From positions 620,001-684,000 of the forward strand of contig NZ_AP022582.1 in assembly GCF_010731595.1 (NCBI RefSeq): 64,000 nucleotides of DNA, written 5' to 3'. How positions within the stretch are numbered: the first letter of the stretch is position 1; every line of letters begins with the position of its first letter. This document shows positions 45,465-55,330 of this stretch, in pieces. Position numbers and translations under genes: made by a program. The notes under the pieces were generated by a model. That model worked only from the letters and a program-made list of their open reading frames with translations, did not search any database and was not told where the DNA came from. Source of the stretch: Mycobacterium seoulense (GTDB lineage: Bacteria; Actinomycetota; Actinomycetes; Mycobacteriales; Mycobacteriaceae).

Positions 45465-46172
45465 GTGGCGATCCACGAGCAGTTGCTCGCTGCCGTCGAC
45501 GGCCGGCGCGGGATAGAAGCCGCCGACTCTCTGTGCCACGCTTGCGTGGTCTTCCTCGAGGTTGACGCAGCGGCGATTTCGATCGTCTTCGACGGCGCTA
45601 GCAGCGGCACACTGGGATCCAGCAGCCCGGCCGCGCGCATCTACGACGAATTGCAGTTCACGCTCGGCGAGGGACCGTGCCTTGACTCTGTCGCGCGGCG
45701 GATTCCGATTCTGGTCGTCGACCTCGCCGATCCCGGCGAGGCTCGGTGGACCGCCTACGGGCCCGCCATGCTGGCCCACGGCATCAGGAGCGTTTATGCG
45801 ATACCGGTCGTCGTGGCCGGCGAATTCGTCGGCGCCCTCGACCTGTTCCGTGCGCAGCCCGGACCGCTGCCGGACGAGGATGTGGTCGGCGCGGTCGCCG
45901 CCGCGGAGCTTGCTGGCATCCCGCTCCTGGACCTCATGAACGCCGACCTGCAGGCAGCCGTTGCCGACCCCACCAGCAATGCCTGGGCCGAACTCACCAT
46001 GCTGAGCCGCTCGGAGGTCAGCCAGGCCACCGGGATGCTGGTCGCGCAGCTGGGGGTTGAGCCTGCCGAGGCCCTTGTCCGGCTGCGCGCTCACGCATAC
46101 GCGACCGGCCGCAGCGCCACCGACGTCGCCCGCGACATCCTCGAGCGGCGGCTGAAGCTCGAGGCCGACTGA
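45465..46172 (+). CDS. GAF-ANTAR regulatory protein 1
   Basis: A 235-residue protein. An N-terminal GAF sensor domain (about 10-150, ending around GEFVGALDLFRAQPGPLPDE) is followed by an ANTAR RNA-binding domain (about 170-230: SEVSQATGMLVAQLGVEPAE and on). ANTAR proteins prevent transcription termination by binding paired hairpins in target RNA. The GTG at 45465 follows a possible leader peptide. It is upstream of a second GAF-ANTAR gene on the same strand. Confidence 0.86.
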   Translation: MAIHEQLLAAVDGRRGIEAADSLCHACVVFLEVDAAAISIVFDGASSGTLGSSSPAARIYDELQFTLGEGPCLDSVARRIPILVVDLADPGEARWTAYGPAMLAHGIRSVYAIPVVVAGEFVGALDLFRAQPGPLPDEDVVGAVAAAELAGIPLLDLMNADLQAAVADPTSNAWAELTMLSRSEVSQATGMLVAQLGVEPAEALVRLRAHAYATGRSATDVARDILERRLKLEAD

Positions 46173-46212
46173 TGCCGGCTCGCATAGGCAGGGACAGTCC
46201 GAAGGAGGCGCT

Positions 46213-46971
46213 GTGACTGAGACTCCCCGTGAAACCCGCGTGCTGGACGCCGTCGTCTCGCTCGTCGACAGCCTGCTCGACGATTTCGATGTCGTCGACC
46301 TGCTGACCGACCTCACCGAGCGATGTGCTGAGCTGCTCGACATCGAGGCCGCGGGATTTCTGCTCGCCGACCCGCTGCAGCAGCTCCGGTTGCTGGCCGC
46401 CACCTCGGAGCAGGCGCGCGAACTCGAACTCTTCCAGCTGCAAGCCGACGAAGGCCCATGCGTGGACTGCTACGCCACGGGTCGACCGGTTTCGGTCGCC
46501 GACGTCCAACGCGTCGCAGGGCGGTGGCCGCGGTTCGTCCCCGCCGCGATCGGGGCGGGCTTCGCCTCCGTGCACGCCGTTCCGATGCGCGCTGCCGGCA
46601 TGGTGTTCGGCGCGCTGGGTTTGTTCGGCACTCGCCCGGGCGAGCTCAGTGAGGCCGACCTGCTCGTCGGCCAGACCCTCACTCACATCGCATGCGTGGC
46701 GATCCTGGTGGAGCACCCGCCCACACCCGCCACCGTGATGCCGCAACTGCGCTCCGCACTGACCAGTCGCGTCATCATCGAGCAGGCCAAAGGCTTCCTC
46801 CGTGAAACCCTGGGTGTGTCCGTGGAGGAGGCGTTCCGGCTGTTGCGCACGTACGCGCGGGCCAAACGTCAACACTTGACCGACGTCGCCCGCAGACTGA
46901 TGACCGATCGGGATTCCCGCCCGCTGCTGCTCGCGGAGTTGACCGAACTCGCGACAGCGCCACCGCGATAA
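46213..46971 (+). CDS. GAF-ANTAR regulatory protein 2
   Basis: A 252-residue protein. The GAF domain (about 15-160, DEGPCVDCYATGRPVSVADV) contains a Cys pair, GPCVDC, that could sense redox or bind a metal. The ANTAR domain (about 180-240) has SRVIIEQAKGFLRETLGVSV. GTG 46213 has AAGGAGG upstream, so it is independently translated. It is convergent with the third GAF-ANTAR gene. Confidence 0.87.
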   Translation: MTETPRETRVLDAVVSLVDSLLDDFDVVDLLTDLTERCAELLDIEAAGFLLADPLQQLRLLAATSEQARELELFQLQADEGPCVDCYATGRPVSVADVQRVAGRWPRFVPAAIGAGFASVHAVPMRAAGMVFGALGLFGTRPGELSEADLLVGQTLTHIACVAILVEHPPTPATVMPQLRSALTSRVIIEQAKGFLRETLGVSVEEAFRLLRTYARAKRQHLTDVARRLMTDRDSRPLLLAELTELATAPPR

Positions 46972-46976
46972 CCGGT

Positions 46977-47780
46977 TCAGCGATGCCGCGCGCGGGCGCG
47001 CCGCACGGCCTCGTCGACCAGCCGTTCGGCGACGACGTTCAGCTTGACGTTCTCGGTCTGGCTGATCTGGGCGAGCCGGCCGAAGGCCTCCTCAGCGGTG
47101 CCGCCCGACCTGCTACGGATGATGCCGATCGCCTGATCTATGACTGCGCGGCTGTCCAGCGCGCGCTGCAATCGCGTCGTCCGTTCCTGGGCGTTGGCCA
47201 GCAACTGCGCGTTGTGCACCGATACCGCGGCGGGCCTGGCGAACTGGGATCCCAACCGCACCGCGTGCTCGCCGAAGGCGTCGCGGTTTTTGGCATAGGC
47301 ATTGATCGCCCCGATCACCTGGTCACCGACGATCAACGGGAGCGCCAGCGCGGAATGCACGTGCATCCGGGCCACCCTTCCACCGAAGTGCGGCCAACGG
47401 CTGTCACTTCCCAGCGATCCGCTCACCGCGGGCCGCCGGGATTGCATGCACGTTATGCATGGCCCCTCGTGCATTTCGTCGTACTGAATGGTGTCAATCT
47501 CGTGGACAAGCGCCGCCGTCGCGGCCCAGGTCTGGACGCTGGAAATGCCGTATCGCGGATCGATCAACGCGACGCCCACACCGTCTGCGCGGGGAATCGC
47601 CTGGGCGGCGAATTCCGCCACATCGCCCAGAATGTCGATCACTCCTTGAGCGCCGGCCACGATCCCGGACACTCCGCGGAGCCCGGCATACAACTCGGCC
47701 TCGTCCGCTTCCCGTTGGGTGGGGGAGGGCTCGGATTGCGCGGGCGCTCTGCGACCGGGCTGGGCGTCGAAGTCGGTCAC
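46977..47780 (-). CDS. GAF-ANTAR regulatory protein 3
   Basis: A 267-residue protein. The GAF domain (about 40-185) also has a Cys pair in HEGPCITCMQSRRPAVSG. The ANTAR domain (about 200-262) reads SRAVIDQAIGIIRSRSGGTA, then EEAFGRLAQISQ. GTG 47780 has GGAGGAGGGG upstream and is preferred to the GTG at 47798. It ends six bases from the second GAF-ANTAR gene and is followed upstream by the FadD gene on the same strand. Confidence 0.86.
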   Translation of the reverse strand: MTDFDAQPGRRAPAQSEPSPTQREADEAELYAGLRGVSGIVAGAQGVIDILGDVAEFAAQAIPRADGVGVALIDPRYGISSVQTWAATAALVHEIDTIQYDEMHEGPCITCMQSRRPAVSGSLGSDSRWPHFGGRVARMHVHSALALPLIVGDQVIGAINAYAKNRDAFGEHAVRLGSQFARPAAVSVHNAQLLANAQERTTRLQRALDSRAVIDQAIGIIRSRSGGTAEEAFGRLAQISQTENVKLNVVAERLVDEAVRRARARHR

Positions 47781-47826
47781 TATCCCCTCCTCCGACACAA
47801 ACCTACTCTTCGCGGCGTCCCGGGAG

Positions 47827-49467
47827 TCAGCCGACGAGCGTCAGCGTATGGACGCGTCGAAGCTTCCCCGACGGGGTCTTCGGGATCATTCCCGGCTCGA
47901 GCACGACCACATTGCGGGGCCGGACATCGACCTCGGCGACCACCTCGTGCGCCACCTGATGCTCGATCCGGCGCACCTCGGCCGGGTCCTGCCAGCTATT
48001 GGACTCCACCGCGACAGCGAACGTCTCCCGCGACCGTCCGGCATCCAGGCGCACCGCCACGGCACAGCCGGGCCGGACCCCCGGGACGCGCCCGGCGGCA
48101 CGTTCGATGTCGGTGGGGTAGACGTTGCGCCCAGCCATGATGATCACGTCCTTGACGCGGCCGCAGACGACGAGGTGTCCGGTCTCGGTGAGGTAGCCCA
48201 AATCGCCTGTGTCATACCAACCCTGGTCGTCTAGGGCCCCGACGAAACCGCCCATCGTCACGTACCCGGCCGTCACCGGTTCGCCGCGCACCTGAATGAC
48301 GCCGACGCCCCGCGCGGACAGGATGTTGCCGTCGTCGTCGATGATGCGCGCCTCCAGCCCCTTGAGCGGACGGCCAAGCGTTGTCAGCCGCCGGGTTTGG
48401 CCCTTGGCCGCCGGAACGGCTCGGTGGAGCAGGGCGAGCAGGTCCGCGTCGACCTCGTCGATCATCAGGCCCGCGCCGCACTCGGAGAACGACACAGCCA
48501 CTGTCGTCTCGGCCATACCGTACGCGGGCAGGATCGCCTCCGGACGCAACCCGAACGGTTTGCCCGCTTCGCAAAAGTCTTCGACGTCGGCCGGTTCGAC
48601 TTGTTCGGCCCCCGACAGCGCCCACCGCAGGCTGGACAGGTCGAACTGGCCAGGCTCGGCCAGCGTACGAAGGCGTTTGGCGAACAGCTTGTAGGCGAAA
48701 TTCGGCGCGGCGGTCATGGTGCCCCTGTACTTGTCGATGAGCTTCGCCCACAGCAAGGTGTCGCGCAGGAAGTCCATTGGAGTGACCTTCACTAGCTCGG
48801 CACCGAAATACATTGGCACGGTTAAGAAGCCGGTCATACCCATGTCGTGGAACAGTGGCAGCCAGCTCACGATCACGTCGGTATCGATGTCGACTTCTGC
48901 GCCGATGAACATTGCCTCGGCGTTTGAAACGACATTGCGGTGCGAAACCTGAACGGCCTTGGGCGATCCGGTGGAACCAGACGTCAACTGCAGCAGCGCA
49001 ACGTCGTCTTCGTCGGTCCGGACCGGATCGATCGGCCGGCTGCCGAGCAGTTGCTCGATTGTCAGCACTCGGGTACCCAGCTCGGCCAGAAGCGGCCCGG
49101 CGGCCATGAATGGGTCCGAGATGACGACCGTTTTGGCGCCGATCATCGTGATGACGGCGGCGGTTTCCTCGGCCCAGCGTCCAAGATCGGTGCGTGGCGT
49201 GGGCTGGTGGAGCATGGTGAGGCTGGCGCCGCGCATCCAGATTCCCTGCCCGGCAGGCGCGATCTCGGCTGGAGCACCCGCCAGCACCGGGACGGCGTCA
49301 CCGCGGTCGACACCCGCGGTCGCCAGGCCACCCGCGATCCGACGGGCGCGCTCATGCACCTCGCCCCAGGTGTGTCGGACGGGACAATTCGGCTCCCCGG
49401 TGACCAGGCCCTTCGAACTGGACCGGGCGGTGTCATACATGGTTTCCGTGAACTTACTCAAGGCCAT
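47827..49467 (-). CDS. FadD-family fatty-acyl-AMP ligase
   Basis: A 546-residue adenylate-forming enzyme. The AMP-binding P-loop is [19 protein letters not shown]. Further motifs are [23 protein letters not shown] and the C-terminal [20 protein letters not shown] with the catalytic Lys near TPSGKLRR. The substrate-gate segment [13 protein letters not shown] is typical of fatty-acyl-AMP ligases (FAAL), which load acyl-ACP or polyketide synthases. No synthase is in the window. The gene's role and number are not assigned. Confidence 0.85.
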   Translation of the reverse strand: MALSKFTETMYDTARSSSKGLVTGEPNCPVRHTWGEVHERARRIAGGLATAGVDRGDAVPVLAGAPAEIAPAGQGIWMRGASLTMLHQPTPRTDLGRWAEETAAVITMIGAKTVVISDPFMAAGPLLAELGTRVLTIEQLLGSRPIDPVRTDEDDVALLQLTSGSTGSPKAVQVSHRNVVSNAEAMFIGAEVDIDTDVIVSWLPLFHDMGMTGFLTVPMYFGAELVKVTPMDFLRDTLLWAKLIDKYRGTMTAAPNFAYKLFAKRLRTLAEPGQFDLSSLRWALSGAEQVEPADVEDFCEAGKPFGLRPEAILPAYGMAETTVAVSFSECGAGLMIDEVDADLLALLHRAVPAAKGQTRRLTTLGRPLKGLEARIIDDDGNILSARGVGVIQVRGEPVTAGYVTMGGFVGALDDQGWYDTGDLGYLTETGHLVVCGRVKDVIIMAGRNVYPTDIERAAGRVPGVRPGCAVAVRLDAGRSRETFAVAVESNSWQDPAEVRRIEHQVAHEVVAEVDVRPRNVVVLEPGMIPKTPSGKLRRVHTLTLVG

Positions 49468-50348
49468 TCCTTTGGCTCCGGCGCGGCGGCGCCGCGGTTG
49501 GCGTCCGGCCGTGCGCCGGGGTGTTCGACTGCGGACCCGCGCCCGGATGAAGCCATGCGTCGATGTTGCGGCGCCGAACTTTCATCGAAATTGGGAGTGC
49601 GCCAGCATGTCTGATGCTGGCGCGATAGGAGTGCCGTCCGCCGGGAAATGAGGTGGACGATGAGCGCAGCGGCAGAGCGTGCCCTCTTCACGCACGCCAC
49701 AAATGTTTCGTCGCTCCGATTGAAGCGCGGTCTCGAGCATTCGGACACACTGACGGTACATACGTGCGGGCAATCAGCCGGCGGGGCGCGCCGATGTTGC
49801 CGACGGGGGGCAGCGACCAAGCCTGACCACCGGACTCCGTCAGGGGCAGTCCGAAAGACCAACCCTTTGACCGCCGAATTAACCGGGTGTCCGGTCACGT
49901 TACGGCGGGGATCTCTTCGATCGCCGCAGGACGTTTCCGGTGGCTGCGCAATCAACCGTGACAAACCATACCGCAGGGTCCTCGGAAAATTGCTGAATGC
50001 GGTAGCCGTCCCGGGCTGCCACACGGTGGGCGCTGGAGGCGTAGCGTTGTGGGTACTGAGTTCATCAGTCTGTCGGAAAGCACGTTGGCAGTAAGCCGCG
50101 GAAACTTGGTGAGCGTCTGCTCGAGGCGCGCATCGCGGTGTCCACCCGTTACGTTCCCGGACAGCACCGGATATCGCTCATTCGCCCCCAATACGGAGGA
50201 CTACCAGAAGAACCGGTAATCAGCTGCGTCGGCAATCCGCGTTCCCGAGCTTTGGTGGCGCGCCGCAGCGGTTGCACCGGTTCCGCGTTCTTCGTCGCCC
50301 ATGAGCGCTGAGAACCCGACATACAAGCTCGACGAAAGAGAGCAAACG
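49468..50348. other. Long non-coding gap between fadD and desaturase genes
   Basis: About 880 bases with no convincing gene. Open frames exist (for example 49648-50094 plus) but have no recognisable product, no good Shine-Dalgarno and run antisense to one another. The last 300 bases must hold the desaturase promoter; no consensus sigma-factor or DosR box could be fixed by eye. It may contain regulatory RNA. Confidence 0.5.
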
Positions 50349-51608
50349 ATGGCGATTACCGACATTGCGGCCTTCGCTCACCTGACCGACGCCGACATCG
50401 AGAACCTGGCCATCGAGCTGGACGCCATCCGACAGGACATCGAAGACTCTCTCGGCGAGCGCGACGCCCGCTACATCCGCCGCACCATCGCCGCGCAACG
50501 CGCCGTGGAGGTAGCCGGCCGGCTCATGCTGACCGCAAGTGCGAAACGCTCTGCGTGGTGGGCGGGAACGGTGACCCTGGGTCTGGCCAAGATCATCGAG
50601 AACATGGAGATCGGCCACAACGTCATGCACGGCCAGTGGAACTGGATGAACGATCCCGAGATCCACTCCTCGACATGGGAGTGGGACATGAGTGCGGCAT
50701 CAAAGCACTGGATTTCCTCCCACAACTTTCAGCACCACAAGTACACCAACATCCTCGGCATGGACGACGACGTCGGCTACTTCATCCTGCGAGTCACGCG
50801 CGACCAGCCATGGCAGCGCTTCAACGTCGGCAACCTGCTGTTCAATGCCATCCTCGCGCTTGGGTTCGAGTGGGGAATCGGCTTGCAGACCGTCGATTTC
50901 GAGAAGCTCGTGAAGGCTGGACCGGAGCGTGCCCTCACCCTTCAGCAGGCACGTGAGTTCTCAGCCAAGGCCGGAAGGCAGGTGGTCAAGGACTACATCG
51001 CGTTCCCGGCGCTGACCTCGTTGTCGCCCGCGGCGACCTACAAATCGACGCTGAAGGCCAACGCGGTGGCCAACGTGATCCGCAACATCTGGGCCAATGC
51101 GGTGATCTTCTGCGGGCATTTCCCCGATGGCGCAGATAAATTCACGAAGACCGACATGACCGGCGAGACCCGGGGCCAGTGGTATCTGCGCCAGATGCTG
51201 GGTAGCGCCAACTTCGAGGCCGGGCCCGCGCTGCGGTTCATGAGCGGCAACCTGTGCCACCAGATCGAGCACCACCTTTACCCCGATCTGCCCAGTAACC
51301 GCCTGCACGAGGTCTCGATCCGGGTCAGGCAAATCTGCGACAAGTACGACCTGCCCTACACCACCGGTTCATTCTTGATGCAGTACGGCAAGGCGTGGCG
51401 CACCATCGCCAAACTGTCGTTGCCGGACCGCCACTTGCGCGACACCGCCGACGACGCCCCGGAGACCCGCAGCGAGCGGATGTTCACCGACTTGGAGCCG
51501 GGTTTCGGCGGCATTGATCTAAAGACAGGGCGCCGTCGCGGGCTCAAGACAGCGATCGCGGCGATCGCAACCAGCGTCGCGAAGCCCGCGCGAGGTGGAC
51601 TTCGGTGA
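50349..51608 (+). CDS. DesA3-like acyl-CoA desaturase
   Basis: Membrane di-iron desaturase of 419 residues, closely resembling M. tuberculosis DesA3 (stearoyl-CoA delta-9 desaturase giving oleate). The three His boxes are present: GHNVMHGQW (His90/94), SHNFQHHKY (about 125-130) and CHQIEHHLY near residue 308. The start MAITDIAAFAHLTDADIENL matches DesA3; an ATG at 50301 would add 16 residues. The usual electron-transfer oxidoreductase partner (Rv3230c type) is not adjacent. Confidence 0.9.
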   Translation: MAITDIAAFAHLTDADIENLAIELDAIRQDIEDSLGERDARYIRRTIAAQRAVEVAGRLMLTASAKRSAWWAGTVTLGLAKIIENMEIGHNVMHGQWNWMNDPEIHSSTWEWDMSAASKHWISSHNFQHHKYTNILGMDDDVGYFILRVTRDQPWQRFNVGNLLFNAILALGFEWGIGLQTVDFEKLVKAGPERALTLQQAREFSAKAGRQVVKDYIAFPALTSLSPAATYKSTLKANAVANVIRNIWANAVIFCGHFPDGADKFTKTDMTGETRGQWYLRQMLGSANFEAGPALRFMSGNLCHQIEHHLYPDLPSNRLHEVSIRVRQICDKYDLPYTTGSFLMQYGKAWRTIAKLSLPDRHLRDTADDAPETRSERMFTDLEPGFGGIDLKTGRRRGLKTAIAAIATSVAKPARGGLR

Positions 51609-51637
51609 AGTCTCGCGCGAACGAAGGAAGTTGTGCC

Positions 51638-51778
51638 TCAGCGCTTTTCGTTGCGAAGTAGCGCATCGGTGGCCGCCGCGGTGCGGCGGTCCGCCTTGAC
51701 GTGCTTGTCGGCGCGTTTCTCCTTCAATGACTTTCCGGATTTCTTGCTCATGGTTCGTCGAGGAGACTTATCGGACAT
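51638..51778 (-). CDS. Small basic conserved protein
   Basis: A 46-residue protein, MSDKSPRRTMSKKSGKSLKE and onward, very Lys/Arg-rich and probably disordered. Similar short proteins occur in many actinobacteria and have no known role; nucleic-acid binding is plausible by charge. The ATG at 51778 has AGGGG upstream. It is convergent with the desaturase gene and diverges from the glycosyltransferase gene. Confidence 0.65.
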   Translation of the reverse strand: MSDKSPRRTMSKKSGKSLKEKRADKHVKADRRTAAATDALLRNEKR

Positions 51779-51923
51779 CGCTGGCCCCTTCGTCATGGGG
51801 GCCTGGTCGGTCCCGATTCTGCGACTGTACTCCACGGCGGGGATCTCCGGGCTTCGCTGGGCCCTTTGCGGGTGTATCCTCAAAGGAGTTGGAAATCCAG
51901 GCAGTCCGGGCTGAGTCAGTCAT

Positions 51924-53171
51924 ATGCCGCTGATCGCACCGAGCAACCGCTCATGCCGGGCACGCAGGTGGCCACATGTAGTTGGGATTGCCTTGAGCGC
52001 CTTGGTCGACTTTCCATGTTTGGCGGATTCCCCTGGTCGACAGGGGATTTCCGCTGCCACGAGTTTCGGCATTCTGGGTACGTATCCACCGACGGCGTCC
52101 GGACTGGCTACGTTCAGCGCCGCGCTGGCAAGCGGGTTGAGCACCAATGGCGCCGAGGTCAGCGTCGTTCGAGTGTCCGACGGGCCGCCGGCCTCGAGCG
52201 CCCGCATCATCGGAGAGCTGGTCAACGGCTCAGCGGCATCCATCGCAGCGTGCGCCGAGTTGCTGAACCAGAGCGACGTCGCCGTGATCCAGCATGAGTA
52301 CGGCATCTACGGAGGCGTCGACGGCGCCGAAGTCGTGGGCATCATCGACAGACTGCGTGTCCCATTGATCTTGGTCGCTCACGCCGTCCCCAAAGACCCT
52401 ACGCCACACCAGCGTTCGCTTCTCGAGCTGCTCGCCGCCCGGGCGGACCAGGTGGTTGTGATGTCCGAGGCCGCCAGCCGACGGCTGCGCCGGGGCTTCG
52501 ACATCGCCCGCCACAAGATCGCCACCATCCCATACGGCGCGACCGTCCCGACGAAGCCATCCTGCATGCGCAGCGGTCGACCCGTCGTGTTGACCCCGGG
52601 CCTGCTCGGCCCAGGCGACGGCATCGAGCGGGTGATCGAGGCAATGGCGTCGCTTGATGACCTGCCCGGCCGGCCGCGGTACGTGGTTGCGGGCAGAACG
52701 GACCCGAATGTGCTGGCCGCCGACGGCGAGGCGTACCGGAATGCCCGGATAGATCAGGCGCTGCGCAGCGGTGTCGCGGATTCGGTGTGCTTTGACACGG
52801 ATTGCCGGAACGTTCCGATGCTCACCGAACTCTTCCAGTCCGCGGCGGTCGTGGTGTTGCCCTACGACTCGACCGATCAGGTCACCTCCAGTGCTCTGGT
52901 CGACGCCGTCGCGAGCGGCCGACCGGTCGTGGCCACCGCGTTCCCGCACGCCGTCGAGCTGCTCGCCAGTGGCGCCGGCATCGTCGTCGCGCATGACGAT
53001 CCGGATGCGCTGGCTGGTGCCCTGCGCCGGGTGCTGACCGAGCCGCGCCTCGCCGGCGCGATGGCGGCCGAGGCCAGGAGATTAGCGCCCGAGATGGCCT
53101 GGCCAAACGTCGCCCGTGCGTATCTGCGGCTCGCGCATCGGGTCCTCGCGCAGCGACGGGCGCGGGCATGA
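51924..53171 (+). CDS. GT4-family glycosyltransferase
   Basis: A 415-residue retaining glycosyltransferase of GT-B fold. The N-terminal donor-like segment SFGILGTYPPTASGLATFSA is typical; the C-terminal nucleotide-sugar motif lies around PYDSTDQVTSSALVDAVASG, with the conserved GRPVVATAFPHAVELL. The first about 45 residues precede the family fold and look unrelated, so the true start may be a later TTG; 51924 is used because it is the first ATG. The acceptor is unknown. Confidence 0.8.
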   Translation: MPLIAPSNRSCRARRWPHVVGIALSALVDFPCLADSPGRQGISAATSFGILGTYPPTASGLATFSAALASGLSTNGAEVSVVRVSDGPPASSARIIGELVNGSAASIAACAELLNQSDVAVIQHEYGIYGGVDGAEVVGIIDRLRVPLILVAHAVPKDPTPHQRSLLELLAARADQVVVMSEAASRRLRRGFDIARHKIATIPYGATVPTKPSCMRSGRPVVLTPGLLGPGDGIERVIEAMASLDDLPGRPRYVVAGRTDPNVLAADGEAYRNARIDQALRSGVADSVCFDTDCRNVPMLTELFQSAAVVVLPYDSTDQVTSSALVDAVASGRPVVATAFPHAVELLASGAGIVVAHDDPDALAGALRRVLTEPRLAGAMAAEARRLAPEMAWPNVARAYLRLAHRVLAQRRARA

Positions 53172-53188
53172 GCAAGGGTGATACCCGG

Positions 53189-53680
53189 TCAGCCCCAGGA
53201 CGTTTCGTGCGGATCCAACGGTGCCGATTGCTCCGGACTCCCAAGCTCTGAGGCGCATCTGCGCACGAGTTGGCGCAGGTCGCCCGCATTCATCGGTTCT
53301 GCTGAAGTGTGAACCTCAGACATGAGGCGGCAGGCGTCCTCCGTAGAGCTCGAAGGCGCCAGCACGAACAGCACCGCGTCGCGAGAATGCGTACCCATCA
53401 GATAGATCGTGTCGCTGAAGATCAGCCGGTAGGGATTGAGTGAAACCATCTCATCGTGGCGTCTAATCCGTGTAGGCGCGGGCAACCACACACTCGGGTC
53501 GTAAACGACCCGGCGCACTGTGCCGATCCATAAACCGAATACGGCAAGTAAGTCCGGTAGCTCTGAGCTCAGGTCCAAGCTCTTCGGCCACCAGGCGCCG
53601 TCCACGGCGGCGCTTGTATCGTCGCGTCCACACAGCGCTAACCGGGTCATGTTTGACGGGGCAGCGGAAGGATGCGCCAC
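53189..53680 (-). CDS. DUF5994 protein (copy 1, diverged)
   Basis: A 163-residue protein of the DUF5994 family. The GTG at 53680 is chosen because the bases before it (GGAGCGTCGC) match the leaders of copies 2 and 3. The family signature appears as VDGAWWPKSLDLSSELPDLL. The usual basic opening LRLKPKAP is missing, and VRLDGY is replaced by MVSLNPYRLIFS, so this copy has drifted. It has no membrane segment and no enzyme motif. Confidence 0.78.
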   Translation of the reverse strand: MAHPSAAPSNMTRLALCGRDDTSAAVDGAWWPKSLDLSSELPDLLAVFGLWIGTVRRVVYDPSVWLPAPTRIRRHDEMVSLNPYRLIFSDTIYLMGTHSRDAVLFVLAPSSSTEDACRLMSEVHTSAEPMNAGDLRQLVRRCASELGSPEQSAPLDPHETSWG

Positions 53681-53897
53681 GCGACGCTCCGATCTACCAA
53701 TTTTGGCTATCACGGGATGGCTACCGAAGGGGCGGCACCGGACAAACCCGGCGTGACGACGTACGACATCGGGGGCGGCGATGCAACAACCGAGGTCCTC
53801 AATCGGCGAGCGGCCGTGTCCGCTGCGGCACATGAAGGCCAAATCGACTGAGCCTTGTTGATTCCCAGTGATTTGCGCGACGAGCCCCTGCACGGGT

Positions 53898-54365
53898 CTA
53901 TACCGGGGCCTCCATTTCTTCCGGGCTGATCATGAGGCCCTCGACGGTCGAGCCATTGTTCGGGCTGGCCGCGGCCATCATGATGGTGTGCGCCTGGTCC
54001 GGGTCGGCGTGCGGGGAGACCACCAACAGGACGATTTTGTTGCGATTGAGGCCGAGGACTTCGATGGTGTCGACCGGCTGGCGGTGGTATCCGTCGAGTC
54101 GCACCATGCGTCCCCCGGCCGCGAACTTGGCGGGCGGCTTTGCCCATTCGTTGACGTTGTAGATCACGCGGCCAATCGGCCCGAGTCGAACCGACAGCAC
54201 TGCCAGCAGATCCGGTAGCTCCGTCGTCAGGTCGTCACCGTGCGGCCACCATGCGCCATCGACATACCCGCTTTGGGGCGCCTTGGGCTTTAGCCTCAGG
54301 CGCGGTGTGTGTGCCGGTGGGGTTTGCCGTCGCCCGGCATCCGTGTGGTCTTGTTTCAGCGTCAT
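53898..54365 (-). CDS. DUF5994 protein (copy 2)
   Basis: A 155-residue protein with all family segments: RLRLKPKAPQSGYVDGAWWP, the ELPDLLAVLSVRLGPIGRVI helix, GGRMVRLDGYH and NRNKIVLLVVSPHADPDQAH. The ATG at 54365 has GGGAG six to seven bases upstream within a leader shared with copy 3. The family is actinobacterial, cytosolic by prediction and of unknown function. It is tandem with copy 1 and downstream of the transglutaminase-like gene. Confidence 0.83.
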   Translation of the reverse strand: MTLKQDHTDAGRRQTPPAHTPRLRLKPKAPQSGYVDGAWWPHGDDLTTELPDLLAVLSVRLGPIGRVIYNVNEWAKPPAKFAAGGRMVRLDGYHRQPVDTIEVLGLNRNKIVLLVVSPHADPDQAHTIMMAAASPNNGSTVEGLMISPEEMEAPV

Positions 54366-54416
54366 CGCGACGCTCCCGTCTTGACCGCGAGACCGGCCAA
54401 ATCATTCGAATCGGCG
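54358..54416 (-). repeat. Leader of DUF5994 copy 2 (duplicated sequence)
   Basis: 59 bases spanning the start of copy 2 are identical to 55811-55866 except for a three-base indel and one base change at the start codon (ATG here, GTG there). The block includes the Shine-Dalgarno and extends about 50 bases upstream. It probably carries conserved expression signals. Confidence 0.85.
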
Positions 54417-54526
54417 ACGAGATGGCTTGAATAGTCAGGTACGAAGTATCGCCGATGGTTCCCACACTACTCGGGTGGTCCAGAACCGAACCGCGGCGCG
54501 CTGGTCGCGACCAGCGGTCGGGCGTC

Positions 54527-55330
54527 TCAACGGATGGAAACGAGGTGGTCGATCGAATCCCGCGGTAGGTCGCCGTCGACGACGGCGGTCACCACCAGCT
54601 GGTTCAGCGTGATCGCGCCTCCGTGATTATCGAGAAACGCGGTGTCTGAGGCGTCCCGCCCTGTGGCTATCCGCACCAGGGTTTGCCGCGGAGCCAGCAG
54701 CGTCGCATCGACCACCCGCCATTGCCCCTCGACAAAAGCCTCGGCCACGGCGTGAAAGTCCATCGGATGCACCCCGGGCGCGTACACCGATACCAGGCGG
54801 GCCGGGACGTTGACCGCACGCAGCAGCGCCACCACCAGGTGCGCGTAGTCGCGGCACACACCTTCGCCGGAGAGCAGGGTTTCCACCGCCCCGTCGATCG
54901 GATCGCTTGAGCCGGGCACATAGTTCAGCCTGGTGCCCACCCACGAGCTCACATTCTCCAGCAGCGTCGCCGAATCGCCGTAGGTGCCGAATTCGGTTGC
55001 GGCGAAACCATAGAACTTATCGGCCTCGGCGTAGCGACTGGGTCGCAGATACATCGACAGGTCGTATTCGGTCACCGGAGCCGGATCGGTTTGACCCACG
55101 ATCGTCGCCGCGTAGTCGACTCTCAGGGTGCCCACCTCCGCGTCGAACTTGTGGATACGGTTGCCGTGCACACCGCTGACGTCCAACGGCTGGACGGGCC
55201 GTCCATTCAAGACGAAACGCAGCGATTCGGAGACCTCAGTGCGTGGATGCGGGGCGACTGCGATCTGAAACTCCAGCGTTGTGGGTGCGGTGATTTCGAC
55301 TTCGAGCTCGGCGCCCACTTCGCGTCTCAT
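54527..55330 (-). CDS. Transglutaminase-like protein
   Basis: A 267-residue protein. An N-terminal beta-sandwich (about 1-110, Bact_transglu_N type) is followed by a papain-fold transglutaminase core. The catalytic Cys lies in SGEGVCRDYAHLVVALL, the His in PMDFHAVAEAFVEG and the Asp in WRVVDATLL. No signal peptide is visible. Such proteins act as cysteine peptidases or amide-modifying enzymes. The ATG at 55330 is used; the open frame extends to 55471 without support. Confidence 0.82.
   Translation of the reverse strand: MRREVGAELEVEITAPTTLEFQIAVAPHPRTEVSESLRFVLNGRPVQPLDVSGVHGNRIHKFDAEVGTLRVDYAATIVGQTDPAPVTEYDLSMYLRPSRYAEADKFYGFAATEFGTYGDSATLLENVSSWVGTRLNYVPGSSDPIDGAVETLLSGEGVCRDYAHLVVALLRAVNVPARLVSVYAPGVHPMDFHAVAEAFVEGQWRVVDATLLAPRQTLVRIATGRDASDTAFLDNHGGAITLNQLVVTAVVDGDLPRDSIDHLVSIR

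Noticed and set aside
49458..50191. Open frames in the gap between the FadD and desaturase genes
   Set aside because: They overlap each other on both strands and have no recognisable product or Shine-Dalgarno; treated as non-coding.
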